Both the position numbers and the translations under genes were made by a program. A model generated the notes under the pieces. It worked only from the letters and a program-made list of their open reading frames with translations. It had not been told where the DNA came from and searched no databases. A DNA stretch of 64,000 nt from Erythrocercus mccallii (Eukaryota; Chordata; Aves; Passeriformes; Dicruridae): assembly GCA_013397435.1 (NCBI GenBank), contig VZRG01001971.1, forward strand, positions 1-64,000. The letters are read 5' to 3'. Of the stretch, positions 34,201 through 43,860 are shown one piece after another. Position 1 is the first letter of the stretch. Every line of letters starts with the position of its first letter.

Positions 34201-37200
34201 GAAGCTTGACAAGACCTTACAGTGCCTTCCAGTACTTAGAGTGACTCCAAAATTTTGAGAGGGACTTCAGAGAAGGGCCTGGAGTGACAGGACAAGGGGG
34301 AATGTCTTCCCTCTGCCAGAGGGCAGGGTTAGATGGGATATTGGGAAGAAAGTCTTAACTTTGAGGGTGGTGAGGCCCTGGCACAGGTAGCCCAGAGAAG
34401 CTGTGGCTGTTCCTGGATCCCTGGAAGTGTTCAAGGCCAGGTTGGACAGGGCTTGGAGCAACCTGGCCTAGTGGAAGATGTCTCTGCCCATGGCAGGAGG
34501 TGGAACTAGATGTGTTTTAAGGTCCCTTTGAACCAAACAATTCCATCATTTCCTGATGACTATGATTATTCTTGCTGTGCCACTCACCTGTACCACCCTT
34601 TGCCCTGCAGGAATGCCAAGAAGGAAGGAGACCTGCTGACTGCCCAGGCACGCCTTAAGGATGTGGAAGCTTTGCTTAATTCCAAGGAGGCTGCGCTCTC
34701 CACGGCCCTGGGTGAGAAAAGGAATCTGGAAACTGAAGTGCGGGACCTGAGAGGACAGGTGGCCAAGGTGAGCAGTGGCAGCTCTGTCTCCAACTGACCC
34801 TACCTGGGGGCTGCCAGGTAGGCCCCCCTTCCTGGGGGCTGACTTTTACCCCCCTGCCTGGTGGCTGCCAGGTCCCCACTATGCCAGGGGCTGTGGAGCA
34901 AATGCAGTTGGGTTGTGGGTCCCCAGCTATGCCAGGTGCAGTGCCCAGAGCCCGCTGTGATGGTCCTTCTCAATTCTCTGCCAGCTGGAAAGTGCCTTGA
35001 GCGAAGCTAAGAAGCAGCTGCAGGATGAGATGCTGCGCCGCGTGGATGCTGAGAACCGGCTGCAGACCCTGAAGGAAGAGCTTGAATTCCAGAAGAACAT
35101 TTACAGCGAGGTGAGCCGTGATGCACTGAAATGGGGCTGGGATCACTTGGGATAACCCCCACTATGTGTGTTGGGTTACCTCCCTGAGGTGACACAGTCT
35201 CCCCTGACCTGTCCCCAGGAACTGCGGGAGACCAAGCGGCGCCATGAAACCCGGCTGGTGGAGATTGACAATGGGCGGCAGCGGGAGTTTGAGAGCAAGC
35301 TCTCTGAGGCCCTGCAGGAGCTGCGGAGCCAGCATGAAGCCCAGATCAGGCTTTACAAGGAGGAACTGGAGAAAACCTATGGGGCGAAGGTCAGCAGCCT
35401 CCCCACACCACTCTCCCTCCAGCCCCACAGAGCATGGGTGGGCTGTGGGTGCTGAGATGCTGATCCCCCTGTCCTGTCCCCCAGCTGGAGAATGCCAAGC
35501 AGTCAGCTGAGAGGAACAGCAACATGGTGGGTGCTGCCCATGAGGAGCTGCAGCAGACCCGTATCCGCATTGACAACCTCTCCTCAGAAGTCAGCCAGCT
35601 GCAGAAGCAGGTGAGTTGAGACCAAAGGGTTCCTTGGGATGTCTGCCCTGGGGATGGTCCCCTCCTGGGGATGGTCCCCTTCTGAACATGGTCCTGGGTG
35701 GACTGGCCCTCCCTCATCTTCCCTCCCCACAGTTGGCTGCCAAGGAAGCAAAGCTGCATGATTTGGAGGATATTCTGGCCAGGGAACGTGAGACCAACCG
35801 GCGCCTGCTCTCTGACAAGGAGCGGGAGATGGCTGAGATGCGGGCACGCATGCAGCAGCAGCTGGATGAGTACCAGGAGCTGCTGGACATCAAGCTGGCT
35901 CTAGATATGGAGATCAACGCCTACCGCAAGCTGCTGGAGGGCGAGGAGGAGCGGTGAGCACAGGATGCTGTGCCCAGCTCTGGGCTACATGGGTCCCAGC
36001 CCTCACTGACTTCATCTTCTCTTCTCCCCCGCCAGGCTGAGGCTGTCCCCCAGCCCTTCATCCCACAAAGGTGCATCCCGAAGCCACCTGTCCACCCCAG
36101 GCTCCTCCAAGAAGCGGAAGCTGGAGGACAGTGAGAGCCGGACCAGCTTCTCCCACCATGCCCGGACCAGTGGCCGTGTTGCCGTGGAGGAGGTGGACTT
36201 GGAGGGCAAGTTTGTCCGTCTCAGGAACAAGTCTAACGAGGTGAGTTTGCCTTCGGGAAGATCCACAGAGTTCCTGGGGTGAGGTTCAGCCCTGCTTCAC
36301 CCTACGGGCAGGACGTGAACGGGACAAGTTGGAGAGGAACCAGCGTTCTGAGGGTCACTACTCTCTCTCACAGGACCAGGCAATGGGGAACTGGCAGATC
36401 AAGCGGCAAAATGGAGATGATCCCCCCATTACCTACCGCTTCCCCCCAAAGTTCACCCTGAAGGCTGGCCAGGTGGTCACGGTGAGTCACTGCCTGGTGG
36501 AGGATCCAGGCAAGATCTCAAACCCTGTCAGGCCACTGGTTAGATGGAGTTGTTGGTGTGTGACTTTTTGTGGTGATAGACCCCCATCCCCAGGCTTTGC
36601 AGAGTTTGTGGAGTTTGCAGACCTGAGAAGTCACTTTTCTCCTGCTTTTCTCCCTAGATCTGGGCCTCAGGAGCTGGAGCAACCCACAGTCCCCCCAGTA
36701 ATGTGGTGTGGAAAGCCCAGAGCAGCTGGGGCTCTGGGGACAGCCTGCGCACTGCCCTCATCAACTCCAATGGGGAGGTGAGAGTCGATGGCAGCTCGAG
36801 CACGGGGAACGGGGGGTGGCAGGCACTGAACCTCCCAACTCATCTCCTGTCCCCCACAGGAGGTGGCCATGCGGAAACTGGTCCGCACTGTGATCCTCAA
36901 TGATGATGAGGATGAGGACGATGATGAAATGAGCATCCACCACCGCCATCACCATGTGAGTAGGGTGCTGGTTCCAAGGGGTTTGAGGGGCTGCAGCTTC
37001 AGTCAGGGTGGGAGGGAGCTCAGCATCACACAGGATCAGGCATATAGGAGTAGGCAGTGGGGAAGCTGCTGTGGAAACCATGAGAGAAGCATGAGAGAAG
37101 CCAGCAGACCTCTGGCATCTGGAGGAGATTGCTGCTCAATATAAAAGCTCTGAAGACCTTGCTGGAAGTTGTCTCCAACCCTAAGGAACCTGGACATGCC

Positions 37201-39773
37201 ATGAAAAGGGCCAGAAGAGTCAGAGGGAGGCTGACCTGGTACCCAGCATGGCTTGGAGGATAGGATGGTGGGAAGTTGATGGGCGACACTTCTTGTCAGC
37301 AGCTGCTCTGTCCTCTCTGCTTCATGAGGGTGCTGGAACAAATCCAGAGGTTGTTTTGTCCTTCCTCTCAGCCCATCTTTCCCCATATGGAGCTGAAATA
37401 TGCACTAGGAGGAGCAGCAGGCAGAGAGCAGGCAGTGGGCAGAGAGCAGGCAACATGCCAGGAGCAGAGCTACAGCTGCTTCTCCAGAAGAAACATCCCT
37501 GGCTGCAGACCAGCATCCCCCACCAGCCCATCCTGCAGGGTCTGTGTGTCCTGCACACAAGAGTCCCTCAGGAATCACATGCAGAGATGTGCCATCGTAG
37601 CCAAGCCGTGCCTCAACGATGGTGAAAGATCTTCTGGATACCATTTCCAGAGCTCTGCAGGAGTAAAATGGGGCATCCATCATCCACTTCCCTTTGAGTT
37701 CTCTGGATCTGAAGAGCTGTGCCGAGACTGATATCAGCACACTGAGCCAGTGGATTGTCCTCCTCTACTCTCCTTGTGAGAGTCACCTGCAGTGCAGAGT
37801 CCAGTTCTTGGGCCCCCAGCACAAGAAGGACATGGATTGCTGGAGCAAGTCCAGAAGTAGCCATGAAGATCCTCTAAAGGCTGGAGTCTCTCTGCTCTGG
37901 AGGCAGGCTGAATGAGTTGGGGGCAGCCTGGAGAAAAGAAAACTTCAGGGAGGCCTTAGAACTCCTTCCAGGGCCTAAAGGGGCTCCAAGACAGCTGGAG
38001 AGGGACTTTGGACAAGGGCCTGGAGCGACAGGACAAGGGAGAATGGCTTCCCACTGACAGAGGGCAGAGTTAGATGGGCTACTGGAAGGAAATTGTTCCC
38101 TATGAGGGAGGTGAGGCCCTGGCACAGGGTGCCCAGAGAAGCTGTAGCTGCCCCTGGATCCCTGGAAGTGTTCAAGGCCAGGTTGGATGGGGCTTAGAGC
38201 AACCTGGTCTAGTGGAAGATATCCTGTCCATGGCAGGAAGCTGGAATGAGATGAGCTTTCAAGTCCATTCCAACCCAAACAATTTCATGATTCTGTGATT
38301 CTTTTCTATACTGACTGTCCCTGGACAGAGGAGCCAAGCTCCTGCAGCCAGTGCTGCCCAGTCATCTGGAGGCTGAATCCTTTCCAAGAGGAAATTTCCC
38401 ATTGGAACATTTCCCATGTTCATGAAGCAGTGAGGAAGAGGATGTTTCAGGAGCACAGTTCAGGTGTCTCCCATGTGCCAAGAGCTCAGGGTGCAAGGTT
38501 GGGGCAGCAGAGCAGGTCACCCACTGGCAGTGTGCTGGCCCCAGTCACTTGGGATTAGAAACCCAATAATAAGGATTCTGTTTTATTATTTTTAAAACAC
38601 GTGAAGGAGAGGGCAGGTGAGTCAGGCTCTCTTCAAAGCCTAATGTGAAGATCTCTCTTGGGGCACACCGGTGCTGCCACCATCCTCAGGGCAGAGGATG
38701 GCAGAGGCTCTGCTCTGGCAGAGGCTTGAGGTCATTTTGTTCCCTCCAATGTCTAGGGCTGCAGCAGCTCTGGGGACCCTGGTGAATACAACCTGCGCTC
38801 CCGTACAGTCGTCTGTGGCACGTGTGGTCAGCCGGCTGACAAGTCGGGCACCCAGAATGCCGGCATCAACACCATGTCCTCGGGTTCATCCACCTCCAGC
38901 GTGACCGTCACCCGCAGCTACCGCAGCATGGGCGACTCTGGCATTGGCCTTGGAGACAGCCTGGTGTCCAGGAACTACCTCCTGGGGAACTCCAGCCCCC
39001 GCAGGCAGGTCAGTGCCATTCCCAGAACCTGGGTCAAATCCCTGGCACTGCATCACCGGCTGTCCTGGTGCTGCTGGGTCTCCACCCTGTCCTGGCATCG
39101 TCCTTTTCCCACAGGGCAATGCTGTGGAGGTCTTATCCCCTTCCACCTCTTCTCCCTGATCTTCCTCTTCCTCCTTGGGCTCACACAAGCCTCTTTATAA
39201 GGGATGGGAGATTCTGAGAGGGATTGGAAAGGGATGTGGCTACAGCAGCTTCCCACCACATTCCATCTTACGCTTATCCCCCTTGGCACCCCAGAGCATT
39301 CCCCATCTTCCACATCACTCATTCCACTGCTGCTAAGTGTTCAGGCTGGTGATTGTGAATATTTCAGCACTTCAATATATGTTTTATATCTATATATGAG
39401 GTTGATGTATAATATATTCTATATTAATACTCTCAGTCAATATAACAATATTATATATTAATATTATAATTATTATATATTTATTTTATATGTTATTAAT
39501 AATTATTATATATTAATGTTATTATTATCATATTATGTATTGCTTACCACTAGTTCTCAAATTTTGGAGCTATAAACATCCCAGGAGGATTTATTTATCA
39601 CACCACAAGGGCCAGGATGGAGGAAAGGCTGGGGACACTGTGGGTATCCAAAGGATCCCACTGGATGCTTTGCAGTCAGAGCAAATGGATGGTGACACTG
39701 GAGTCTTCTTAACTCTCTTCTTTTTCTTTCTCCCTCCCAGGCTCAGGCTGTGCAGAGCTGCAGCATCATGTAA
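18928..39773 (+). CDS. LMNA: Prelamin-A (LMNA), complete, 12 coding exons
   Basis: Encodes the A-type nuclear lamin, an intermediate-filament protein of the nuclear lamina under the inner nuclear membrane. Joining the exons at 18928-19277, 34611-34767, 34985-35110, 35219-35389, 35485-35610, 35733-35953, 36036-36240, 36374-36481, 36658-36777, 36860-36955, 38757-39008 and 39741-39773 gives 1965 nt and 654 aa with no frame break; human prelamin A is 664 aa. Visible parts: a short head with the mitotic-type LSPTR site (Ser20), the coiled-coil rod (about 31-384) ending YRKLLEGEEER, a second SP site at Ser388, a KKRKLE nuclear localisation signal (409-414), the Ig-like lamin tail domain (about 418-535), an acidic then His-rich run (exon 10), a ZMPSTE24-type site RNYLLG (632-637) and the farnesylation box CSIM (651-654). 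The ATG was chosen because it starts MATPSQKR, matching the lamin A head. The main departure from human is a shorter linker between rod and Ig domain. Family, exon structure and synteny all agree. Confidence 0.98.
20320..20490. promoter_or_regulatory. Candidate regulatory block in LMNA intron 1
   Basis: AT-rich island in GC-rich sequence: ACCAAATGAGGCTTAAATTA, CTTCATTAGTAGATGCCATA, AATATTTTACC, GGTTATATTTAGC. It looks like a conserved enhancer core, untested. Confidence 0.3.
24345..24490 (-). mobile_element. CR1 LINE fragment, antisense, in LMNA intron 1
   Basis: Short piece with CAGCCACAGCTTCTCTGAGC and CCTCACCACCCTCACAGGGA. Both ends are lost, including the 3' octamers. Confidence 0.85.
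26290..26520. promoter_or_regulatory. Candidate regulatory block in LMNA intron 1
   Basis: Contains GCAGTGACTCA (AP-1-like), TGTAAACA (forkhead-like), CCTTTATCTG (GATA-like, reverse) and CAGGAATATGTG within 200 nt. Suggestive of an enhancer by motif density only. Confidence 0.3.
27518..27562 (+). mobile_element. CR1 LINE 3' tip, in LMNA intron 1
   Basis: Only the last 45 or so bases remain: GATCCTTGTGGGTCCCTTCT, AACTCAGAATATTCCATGAT. It matches the end of the copy at 11205-11478. Confidence 0.75.
27935..28132 (-). mobile_element. CR1 LINE 3' region, antisense, older subfamily
   Basis: Starts AGAATCATATAATAGTTTAG, then GGTTGGAAAAGCCCTCCAAG, TCCACCACTACCCTGGGCAG and CCTGTTCAAGTG. This pattern fits a different, more diverged CR1 subfamily than the other copies. 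Confidence 0.85.
28995..29100. promoter_or_regulatory. AT-rich block with 9-bp inverted repeat
   Basis: TTGTTAATT (29021-29029) and AATTAACAA (29036-29044) form a perfect inverted repeat with a 6-nt spacer, overlapping SOX-like (ACAATTA, CATTGT) and HNF1-like words. It could be a dimeric transcription-factor site. Confidence 0.35.
29968..30110. repeat. Minisatellite, about 20-bp unit, about 6 copies
   Basis: Degenerate head-to-tail copies of ATCCCTGGGATNGGGGAACG. Copies vary by several substitutions and one or two bases of length. It lies within LMNA intron 1. Confidence 0.85.
33705..33880. repeat. Degenerate tandem repeat in LMNA intron 1
   Basis: Recurring CATGCTGTACCACACCGTGC-like words (CCACACC, GCCACAC, CATGCCACTATG) with irregular spacing of roughly 25-30 nt. 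An old minisatellite. Confidence 0.6.
34170..34550 (+). mobile_element. CR1 LINE 3' end just upstream of LMNA exon 2
   Basis: Contains GGACAAGGGGGAATGTCTTC, GTTAGATGGGATATTGGGAA, GTTCAAGGCCAGGTTGGACA and a decayed tip CCATCATTTCCTGATGAC. The left edge is uncertain. The element ends about 60 nt before the exon 2 acceptor. Confidence 0.9.
34611..34767 (+). CDS. LMNA: LMNA exon 2: coil 1B
   Basis: 157 nt, residues 117-169, acceptor TGCCCTGCAG, donor AAG|GTGAGC. It reads NAKKEGDLLTAQARLKD, matching the lamin rod. A CR1 copy ends roughly 60 nt upstream of the acceptor. Confidence 0.97.
34985..35110 (+). CDS. LMNA: LMNA exon 3: coil 1B
   Basis: 126 nt, residues 170-211, acceptor CTCTGCCAG, donor GAG|GTGAGC. 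It contains AKKQLQDEMLRRVDAENRLQ, which is near-invariant in A-type lamins. Confidence 0.97.
35219..35389 (+). CDS. LMNA: LMNA exon 4: coil 1B / linker L12
   Basis: 171 nt, residues 212-268, acceptor GTCCCCAG, donor AAG|GTCAGC. It contains ELRETKRRHETRLVEIDNG. QIRLYKEELEKTY replaces the human-type QVEQYKKELEKTY. Confidence 0.97.
35485..35610 (+). CDS. LMNA: LMNA exon 5: coil 2
   Basis: 126 nt, residues 269-310, acceptor TCCCCCAG, donor CAG|GTGAGT. It reads LENAKQSAERNSNMVGAAHE, the lamin coil 2 signature. Confidence 0.97.
35733..35953 (+). CDS. LMNA: LMNA exon 6: coil 2 and rod end
   Basis: 221 nt, residues 311-383 plus two bases of Arg384, acceptor CTCCCCACAG, donor GCG-type ending CG|GTGAGC. 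It holds the intermediate-filament rod end motif LDIKLALDMEINAYRKLLEG. Confidence 0.97.
36036..36240 (+). CDS. LMNA: LMNA exon 7: linker, NLS and start of Ig-like domain
   Basis: 205 nt, residues 384-452, acceptor CCCGCCAG, donor GAG|GTGAGT. It carries SP-type sites at 388-391, the KKRKLE signal and the first strands of the tail domain (RTSGRVAVEEVDLEGKFVRL). The linker before the signal is shorter than in mammals. Confidence 0.96.
36374..36481 (+). CDS. LMNA: LMNA exon 8: Ig-like tail domain
   Basis: 108 nt, residues 453-488, acceptor TCTCACAG, donor ACG|GTGAGT. It contains MGNWQIKRQNGDDPPITYRF and KFTLKAGQVVT, core strands of the lamin tail domain. Confidence 0.97.
36658..36777 (+). CDS. 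LMNA: LMNA exon 9: Ig-like tail domain
   Basis: 120 nt, residues 489-528, acceptor CTCCCTAG, donor GAG|GTGAGA. It contains IWASGAGATHSPPSNVVWKA and the LRTALINSNGE strand. Confidence 0.97.
36860..36955 (+). CDS. LMNA: LMNA exon 10: acidic and His-rich tail
   Basis: 96 nt, residues 529-560, acceptor CCCCACAG, donor CAT|GTGAGT. It ends the tail domain (EVAMRKLVRTVI), then has an acidic run and IHHRHHH. In mammals lamin C arises by reading past this donor; see the finding on lamin C. Confidence 0.95.
36956..38756 (+). other. LMNA: LMNA intron 10 (1.8 kb)
   Basis: Carries one CR1 3' end (37906-38303) and a small direct repeat of GGGCAGAGAGCAGGCA near 37420-37455. I saw no AATAAA. Reading through the exon 10 donor stays open until TAA at 37142-37144. 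Confidence 0.85.
37906..38303 (+). mobile_element. CR1 LINE 3' end in LMNA intron 10
   Basis: About 400 nt: GGCAGCCTGGAGAAAAGAAA, CGACAGGACAAGGGAGAATG, GTTCAAGGCCAGGTTGGATG and the tip TTTCATGATTCTGTGATTCT. It is the longest intact CR1 3' end in the window. Confidence 0.93.
38757..39008 (+). CDS. LMNA: LMNA exon 11: lamin A-specific tail
   Basis: 252 nt, residues 561-644, acceptor AATGTCTAG, donor CAG|GTCAGT. It contains GEYNLRSRTVVCGTCGQPAD, SSVTVTRSYRS and the RNYLLGNSSP processing region. Confidence 0.96.
39358..39545. repeat. AT-rich low-complexity block in LMNA intron 11
   Basis: Nearly 190 nt of TATA/ATTATT-type sequence, including ATATATTAATATTATAATTA. It probably grew by slippage. 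Confidence 0.9.
39741..39773 (+). CDS. LMNA: LMNA exon 12: CaaX box and stop
   Basis: 33 nt encoding AQAVQSCSIM and TAA. Acceptor CTCCCTCCCAG. CSIM is the farnesyltransferase box found on prelamin A, so the exon completes the gene although it is very short. Confidence 0.96.
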   Translation, partial: AQAVQSCSIM

Positions 39774-40560
39774 TTCCATGGTGGATTCCTGTGGTTCCTG
39801 CCCACCTCCAGCTGGAGTTTTTTTTCCCCAAAGCAACAGAATTTTTTTTCCCTTAAAGCAAACAAGATATGAAAAACCAAGGGGTTTGTTTTTTTTTTGG
39901 TTTTCTATAGCAGGAATTTTATATATATATATAAAAAAAAGTGCTAAAAGATGCTTTGATTTTTTTTTTTGTAAAGAAAAAGTCTATTTCTATATTAAAA
40001 AACCAAACCAAAAAATAGCTTTTCAGCTTCAAATATTTTTTAGAACTTCAGCCAAAGACAGCAAAAAACTGTGTTTACAGAGCAGCCATGCAGGAGGAGT
40101 TTGTAGCTGAAATACTCCTTAGATTGTACCTTTTTTTGCCAAAGCTTTTTACATAGGACAGGGAGAAGCGCAGCCATACCCACTGGAGCTGCATGCCACA
40201 GGGGCTGCTGTCCTGTCTCAAGTGGAGCACAGTGCCTTTGCAACCCTTTTTCTTGGGATCTGAAGCCAGAATTCCCTTTTTTTCTCTTTTTTTTGAATTG
40301 TGGTTCCTGGCGATGCTGGTGCAGGGGCTCCTGGCAGCTCGCGGGCGATGCCCATGTCTCTCTGTGGCCATTGCCCCCTCCCCACCTGCACTCCCAGCGC
40401 ACTATGTACTGTATTCCCCATATTCCCCGTCCTAGGCACCTCTTGCCCTTTGGGTTCCCTTTTTCTTAATCAGCCAAATTGTGCCTTAGCTGAGGCAGGG
40501 GCCAGGCTGGGAACCCTGTTGGTCTGGCATCGAGTGGAGATGGATTAGGAGAAGTGCAAA
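39774..40560 (+). other. LMNA: LMNA 3' UTR (end unresolved)
   Basis: Starts right after the TAA. T-rich and A-rich runs fill 39820-40075. A weak polyadenylation hexamer ATTAAA is at 39994-39999 and no AATAAA was seen nearby. The UTR may run well past it; the right edge given is a guess. Confidence 0.45.
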
Positions 40561-42309
40561 CACATCAGAGCTGCATTCTGGGACCAGATGGATTTGACAG
40601 CTGGGGTGATGGAGCTCTGTCCTGCAGGCTTAGCCCCAGTGGGGCCCTCCAATACATCCAGCAGCGTTCACCCCAGCTTTTCTCGGCTGCAGTTATTCAA
40701 GCTCGTCTCAGGTGGCTGGAGCTCCGGAGCTGTTTCAGGGGTTAAGCAAAAGATGCTCAGTCCAGGTCAGAGCTGGTTTTCCAGGAAAGCACCTAGGAAG
40801 GCTTTTCGTTCTAGTGAGATGGATTTGGGGATCTGGTAGGTGCAATTTCCCCCTTAGCAAGAGTCCATCCAGCCACTGACAGATGTCTTGGCTTTTTGCC
40901 TTAATGTGTGAAATTGGGAAATGCCCGCAGCCCCCCCGACCTCCAGTGCAGCAGAGGGATGGGGCTGGAGAAGGTGCCAGGACAGGCCCCCCACTCCAGC
41001 AGGTTTTGGGGAGGTCATGTATGTATCCATGCTTGCAAAGCTTCTGTATTACTGCCTATATTTTCTTCCAGAGTCAAAATACAGCTGAACCCTTCCCATG
41101 CTGTGTGCTGTCATCATTGCTGTCCAGGGGGATTTGGGGGTGCTGTGCTGCACTCCAGCAGCAAAGGGACCCCCCAGGGGTCTCTTTCCACCCCACAGCC
41201 AGGGCTGGGGCTCAGCACCCACCATGGAGGGAGGGAAGCAGGGTGGCCCCTTACACCCTGGCTCACCCGAGGGTGGGGTTGCTGAGAACTGGGCCAACTG
41301 GGCATTGAGCCTCCCAGAGAGGGACTGGACAGGGGATGGAATTTGAGGTAAGAGAGACTCAAAGGTTCCTCTTGGGGTTTTGGGGATCAGACATTCCCCA
41401 AGATGGGATGAACTGGGGGGTGCAGAACCTGAGTAAGCCCCTGAGTTTGCTCCTACCACAGGGATGACCCCCACACTTTGCCAAGTGGACGCCCTGTGCC
41501 CCCGGGCCGTGCCAGGCACTGGAGTGAGGCAGGAGGGGATGCTGGGGAGAAGGAGAGCTGTAAAGCCGATGCATAATCGGCTTTACCAGGCACAGTGCTG
41601 CAGAGCCATGATGTGAGGGGACGCAGGCGGGCGCCCGGGGCGCAGGCACAGCCAGGTAGGTTCCCGGGATGCCTGGTCTGGGGGTACCCCCTGCCCCAGT
41701 GCTTGGATGTTTGGGTCTCCCCATGTTATGTGTAGCCACATTGCCCCAGGTTTGGGTGCAGTAGGGCTGAGGTTCAGGAGGGCAGGGGGTGCCAGGGGTC
41801 TAGGGCATTGCTGCCACCTCCCAGCTTCACGTGAGCCTGTGGAGACCCAGCAAGGTGCCAGCTCCCCTCCCAGGAAAGGGATACAGAGAGGTGCTCACAG
41901 CATGAGAGAGGACACACTGTCCCCCTCTCTGTGCCCTGTTTGCCTCCCATTTCTGTGAGCTCAGGGATACCCATGTCACAACGTTGGGGCAGATACCCCC
42001 ACAATGCTGCAGCCTGACCCCTTTCATGGGGATTCAACTCTACTCCAGGCCTGGCACTGCCAGCCCCCAAAAGTCATGAGGTTCTGCCCAAAACAGCAGG
42101 TTCTGGAAGGGTGCAGGGAAACCAACCATGCTGCTGGCACCTCATGTTGCTGCCTGGACGTGTTCTTGGGAGGAGACAGGTCAGGAGACGGGCACTGCCA
42201 TGGGGAAATGCAACAGGGAAATAATGCCTTGGATCTTCCCCACGTCCCCCACAGGGCCCCAGTGTCCTGGCACTCCTGGGCTGGGTCACACTGGGGAAAG
42301 GTTGAGCTG

Positions 42310-42570
42310 GAGACCCATGGGGTCTCTGCACAGCCCCCAGGGACATTGCAGAGCCTTGTAAGGACAATACAGACATTGTGGGTTCCTTACAGAGCCACGC
42401 ACTCCCCCACAGGGACTCTGTACACCCCAGTGTGGACCTTGCATAACCCTGTTGAGACCTTTCACATCCCTATGGAGCCATGTGCAACCCAGGGGGACCT
42501 GGCACAGCCCACGGGAGCTACAGCCCGCAGGCACCTCACACACCCCTATGGGGACTTTGCAAAAGAGCCT
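42310..42570. repeat. Degenerate minisatellite, about 27-bp unit
   Basis: Repeated words such as CACAGGGACTCTGTACACCC, CAGTGTGGACCTTGCATAAC, CTATGGAGCCATGTGCAACC and CTATGGGGACTTTGC at a spacing of about 27 nt. Strongly diverged. Confidence 0.7.
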
Positions 42571-43769
42571 GTGGAAGAGCTCCAGCCCCCACTCAAGCCA
42601 AAGCACTGGCTCAAGGTCAGGTTTCTCCCATTCCTCCTGTTGTTCCACAGATCTGAGCCCTGCTTTGGGTCCCCCAGAGTCTGGCAGGAGGGAGATGGGA
42701 TCCCAGAGCAAGGGCCATGGCCCAGCCTTGCTCACCTGTGCTCTGAATATTGGGGTCTCTTCAGAGGTACCCTGGGTGGGCAGGAGCACTGAGGTTTGAG
42801 TACCACCAGTTTTTTGGGGGGAAAGTCTAGCACAGGAAGCTTTAGAACAATAACTGGGATGGGGTAGAGCTGGAACTGACTCCAGTGTCTGACAAGCCAC
42901 CAGGATTTTCCAGCCAGGGCATGGCTGAGTGGGTGCTGGGGGTCCTGCCTGCCCCACACCAGCCCCTCCAGGCCCCTGCATGCCCAGGGAGATTAAGGTC
43001 AAGCCACCCTGCTAATCCCAAGGGGGGGTTAAGATGTGGTCTTGTGCCCACTGCTATCCTCCAAAGCTGCACCCCAAGATGCTGCATATTGTAGGACCCC
43101 CACAGGGCACCCTGGGGGTGTCCAGGCATGGCTGAGAGGCTGCAGCTCAGCCTTGGGCTGGGAGGAGTCTCCACAGCAGGCTCCAGCTAAGCTTCTAGTG
43201 CTGGTGGGCACTAGGCACAAGCTCCTTAGAGATTCCTGCAAAAGGCTTCAGCCTCCTGAACCCTGTGGGAACTGCAGGAGCACTTGGCTCTGCTCTCCAG
43301 CCCTGACAGAGCAAGTACCCTAGACAATGGACCTGCTGCAGGCATGTGGCTTTTGGGGGTGCTGATACTGCACCCCAGCTGGTGCAGAGGCTGGCACCTC
43401 TCCAGTGCATAGGCTGCAGTTGTGCAAGACCGAGGTCATGCAGGGAAGGTGGCTGCAGAGCGGGGGAGGAAGTGGTGGCTAGGGATCCTGTTTTGGGGCT
43501 CATGGCACCATGCTCTTACACAATTGGGAAGGGGGAAAGTTCCACAGGAGAAGTGAGGTCTGCAAGCACCAGCTAGGCCAGGCTTTCTGGCAAGGGAAAT
43601 TCCAAGGGGGGAAATGCCATAAACCAAAATTTGTGGATGCTGAGTGAGGGGTACATACAGCATGGTGCCATGGCTGTGGCCTCCTCCTGGGACTTTCCAA
43701 ATCCATGTAGCATGGGAAGCCAGAGCCAGCAGCACGCATCTGGGATGGGTCAAGAGTGAAGGCTGAGAC

Positions 43770-43860
43770 AGGAATGGGCATGCAGGGATGGAGTGTGGGT
43801 ATGGGGGTGCAGGGATGGGGTGTGGGGATGGGATGCAGGGATAAGGTCTTGATCTAGAGG
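43770..43860. repeat. Short G-rich minisatellite
   Basis: Recurring TGCAGGGATGGGGTGTGGG-like words, about 5 degenerate copies. Confidence 0.7.

Larger units (their letters stand above)
19278..34610 (+). other. LMNA: LMNA intron 1 (15.3 kb)
   Basis: Non-coding. It holds CR1 pieces at 24345, 27518, 27935 and 34170, a 20-bp minisatellite near 30 kb, a degenerate repeat near 33.8 kb, a modest CpG cluster at 33070-33180, and AT-rich blocks at 20320-20480, 26370-26500, 27240-27310 and 28995-29060. The rest is unique-looking sequence without supportable exons. Confidence 0.9.

Noticed and set aside
37020..37900. Possible extra exon or LTR element in LMNA intron 10
   Set aside because: No splice-flanked frame similar to lamins, and no paired long repeats or primer-binding site were seen.
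42004..42792. Plus-strand frame of 262 codons between LMNA and SEMA4A
   Set aside because: Its middle is made of a diverged 27-bp repeat and no domain is seen.
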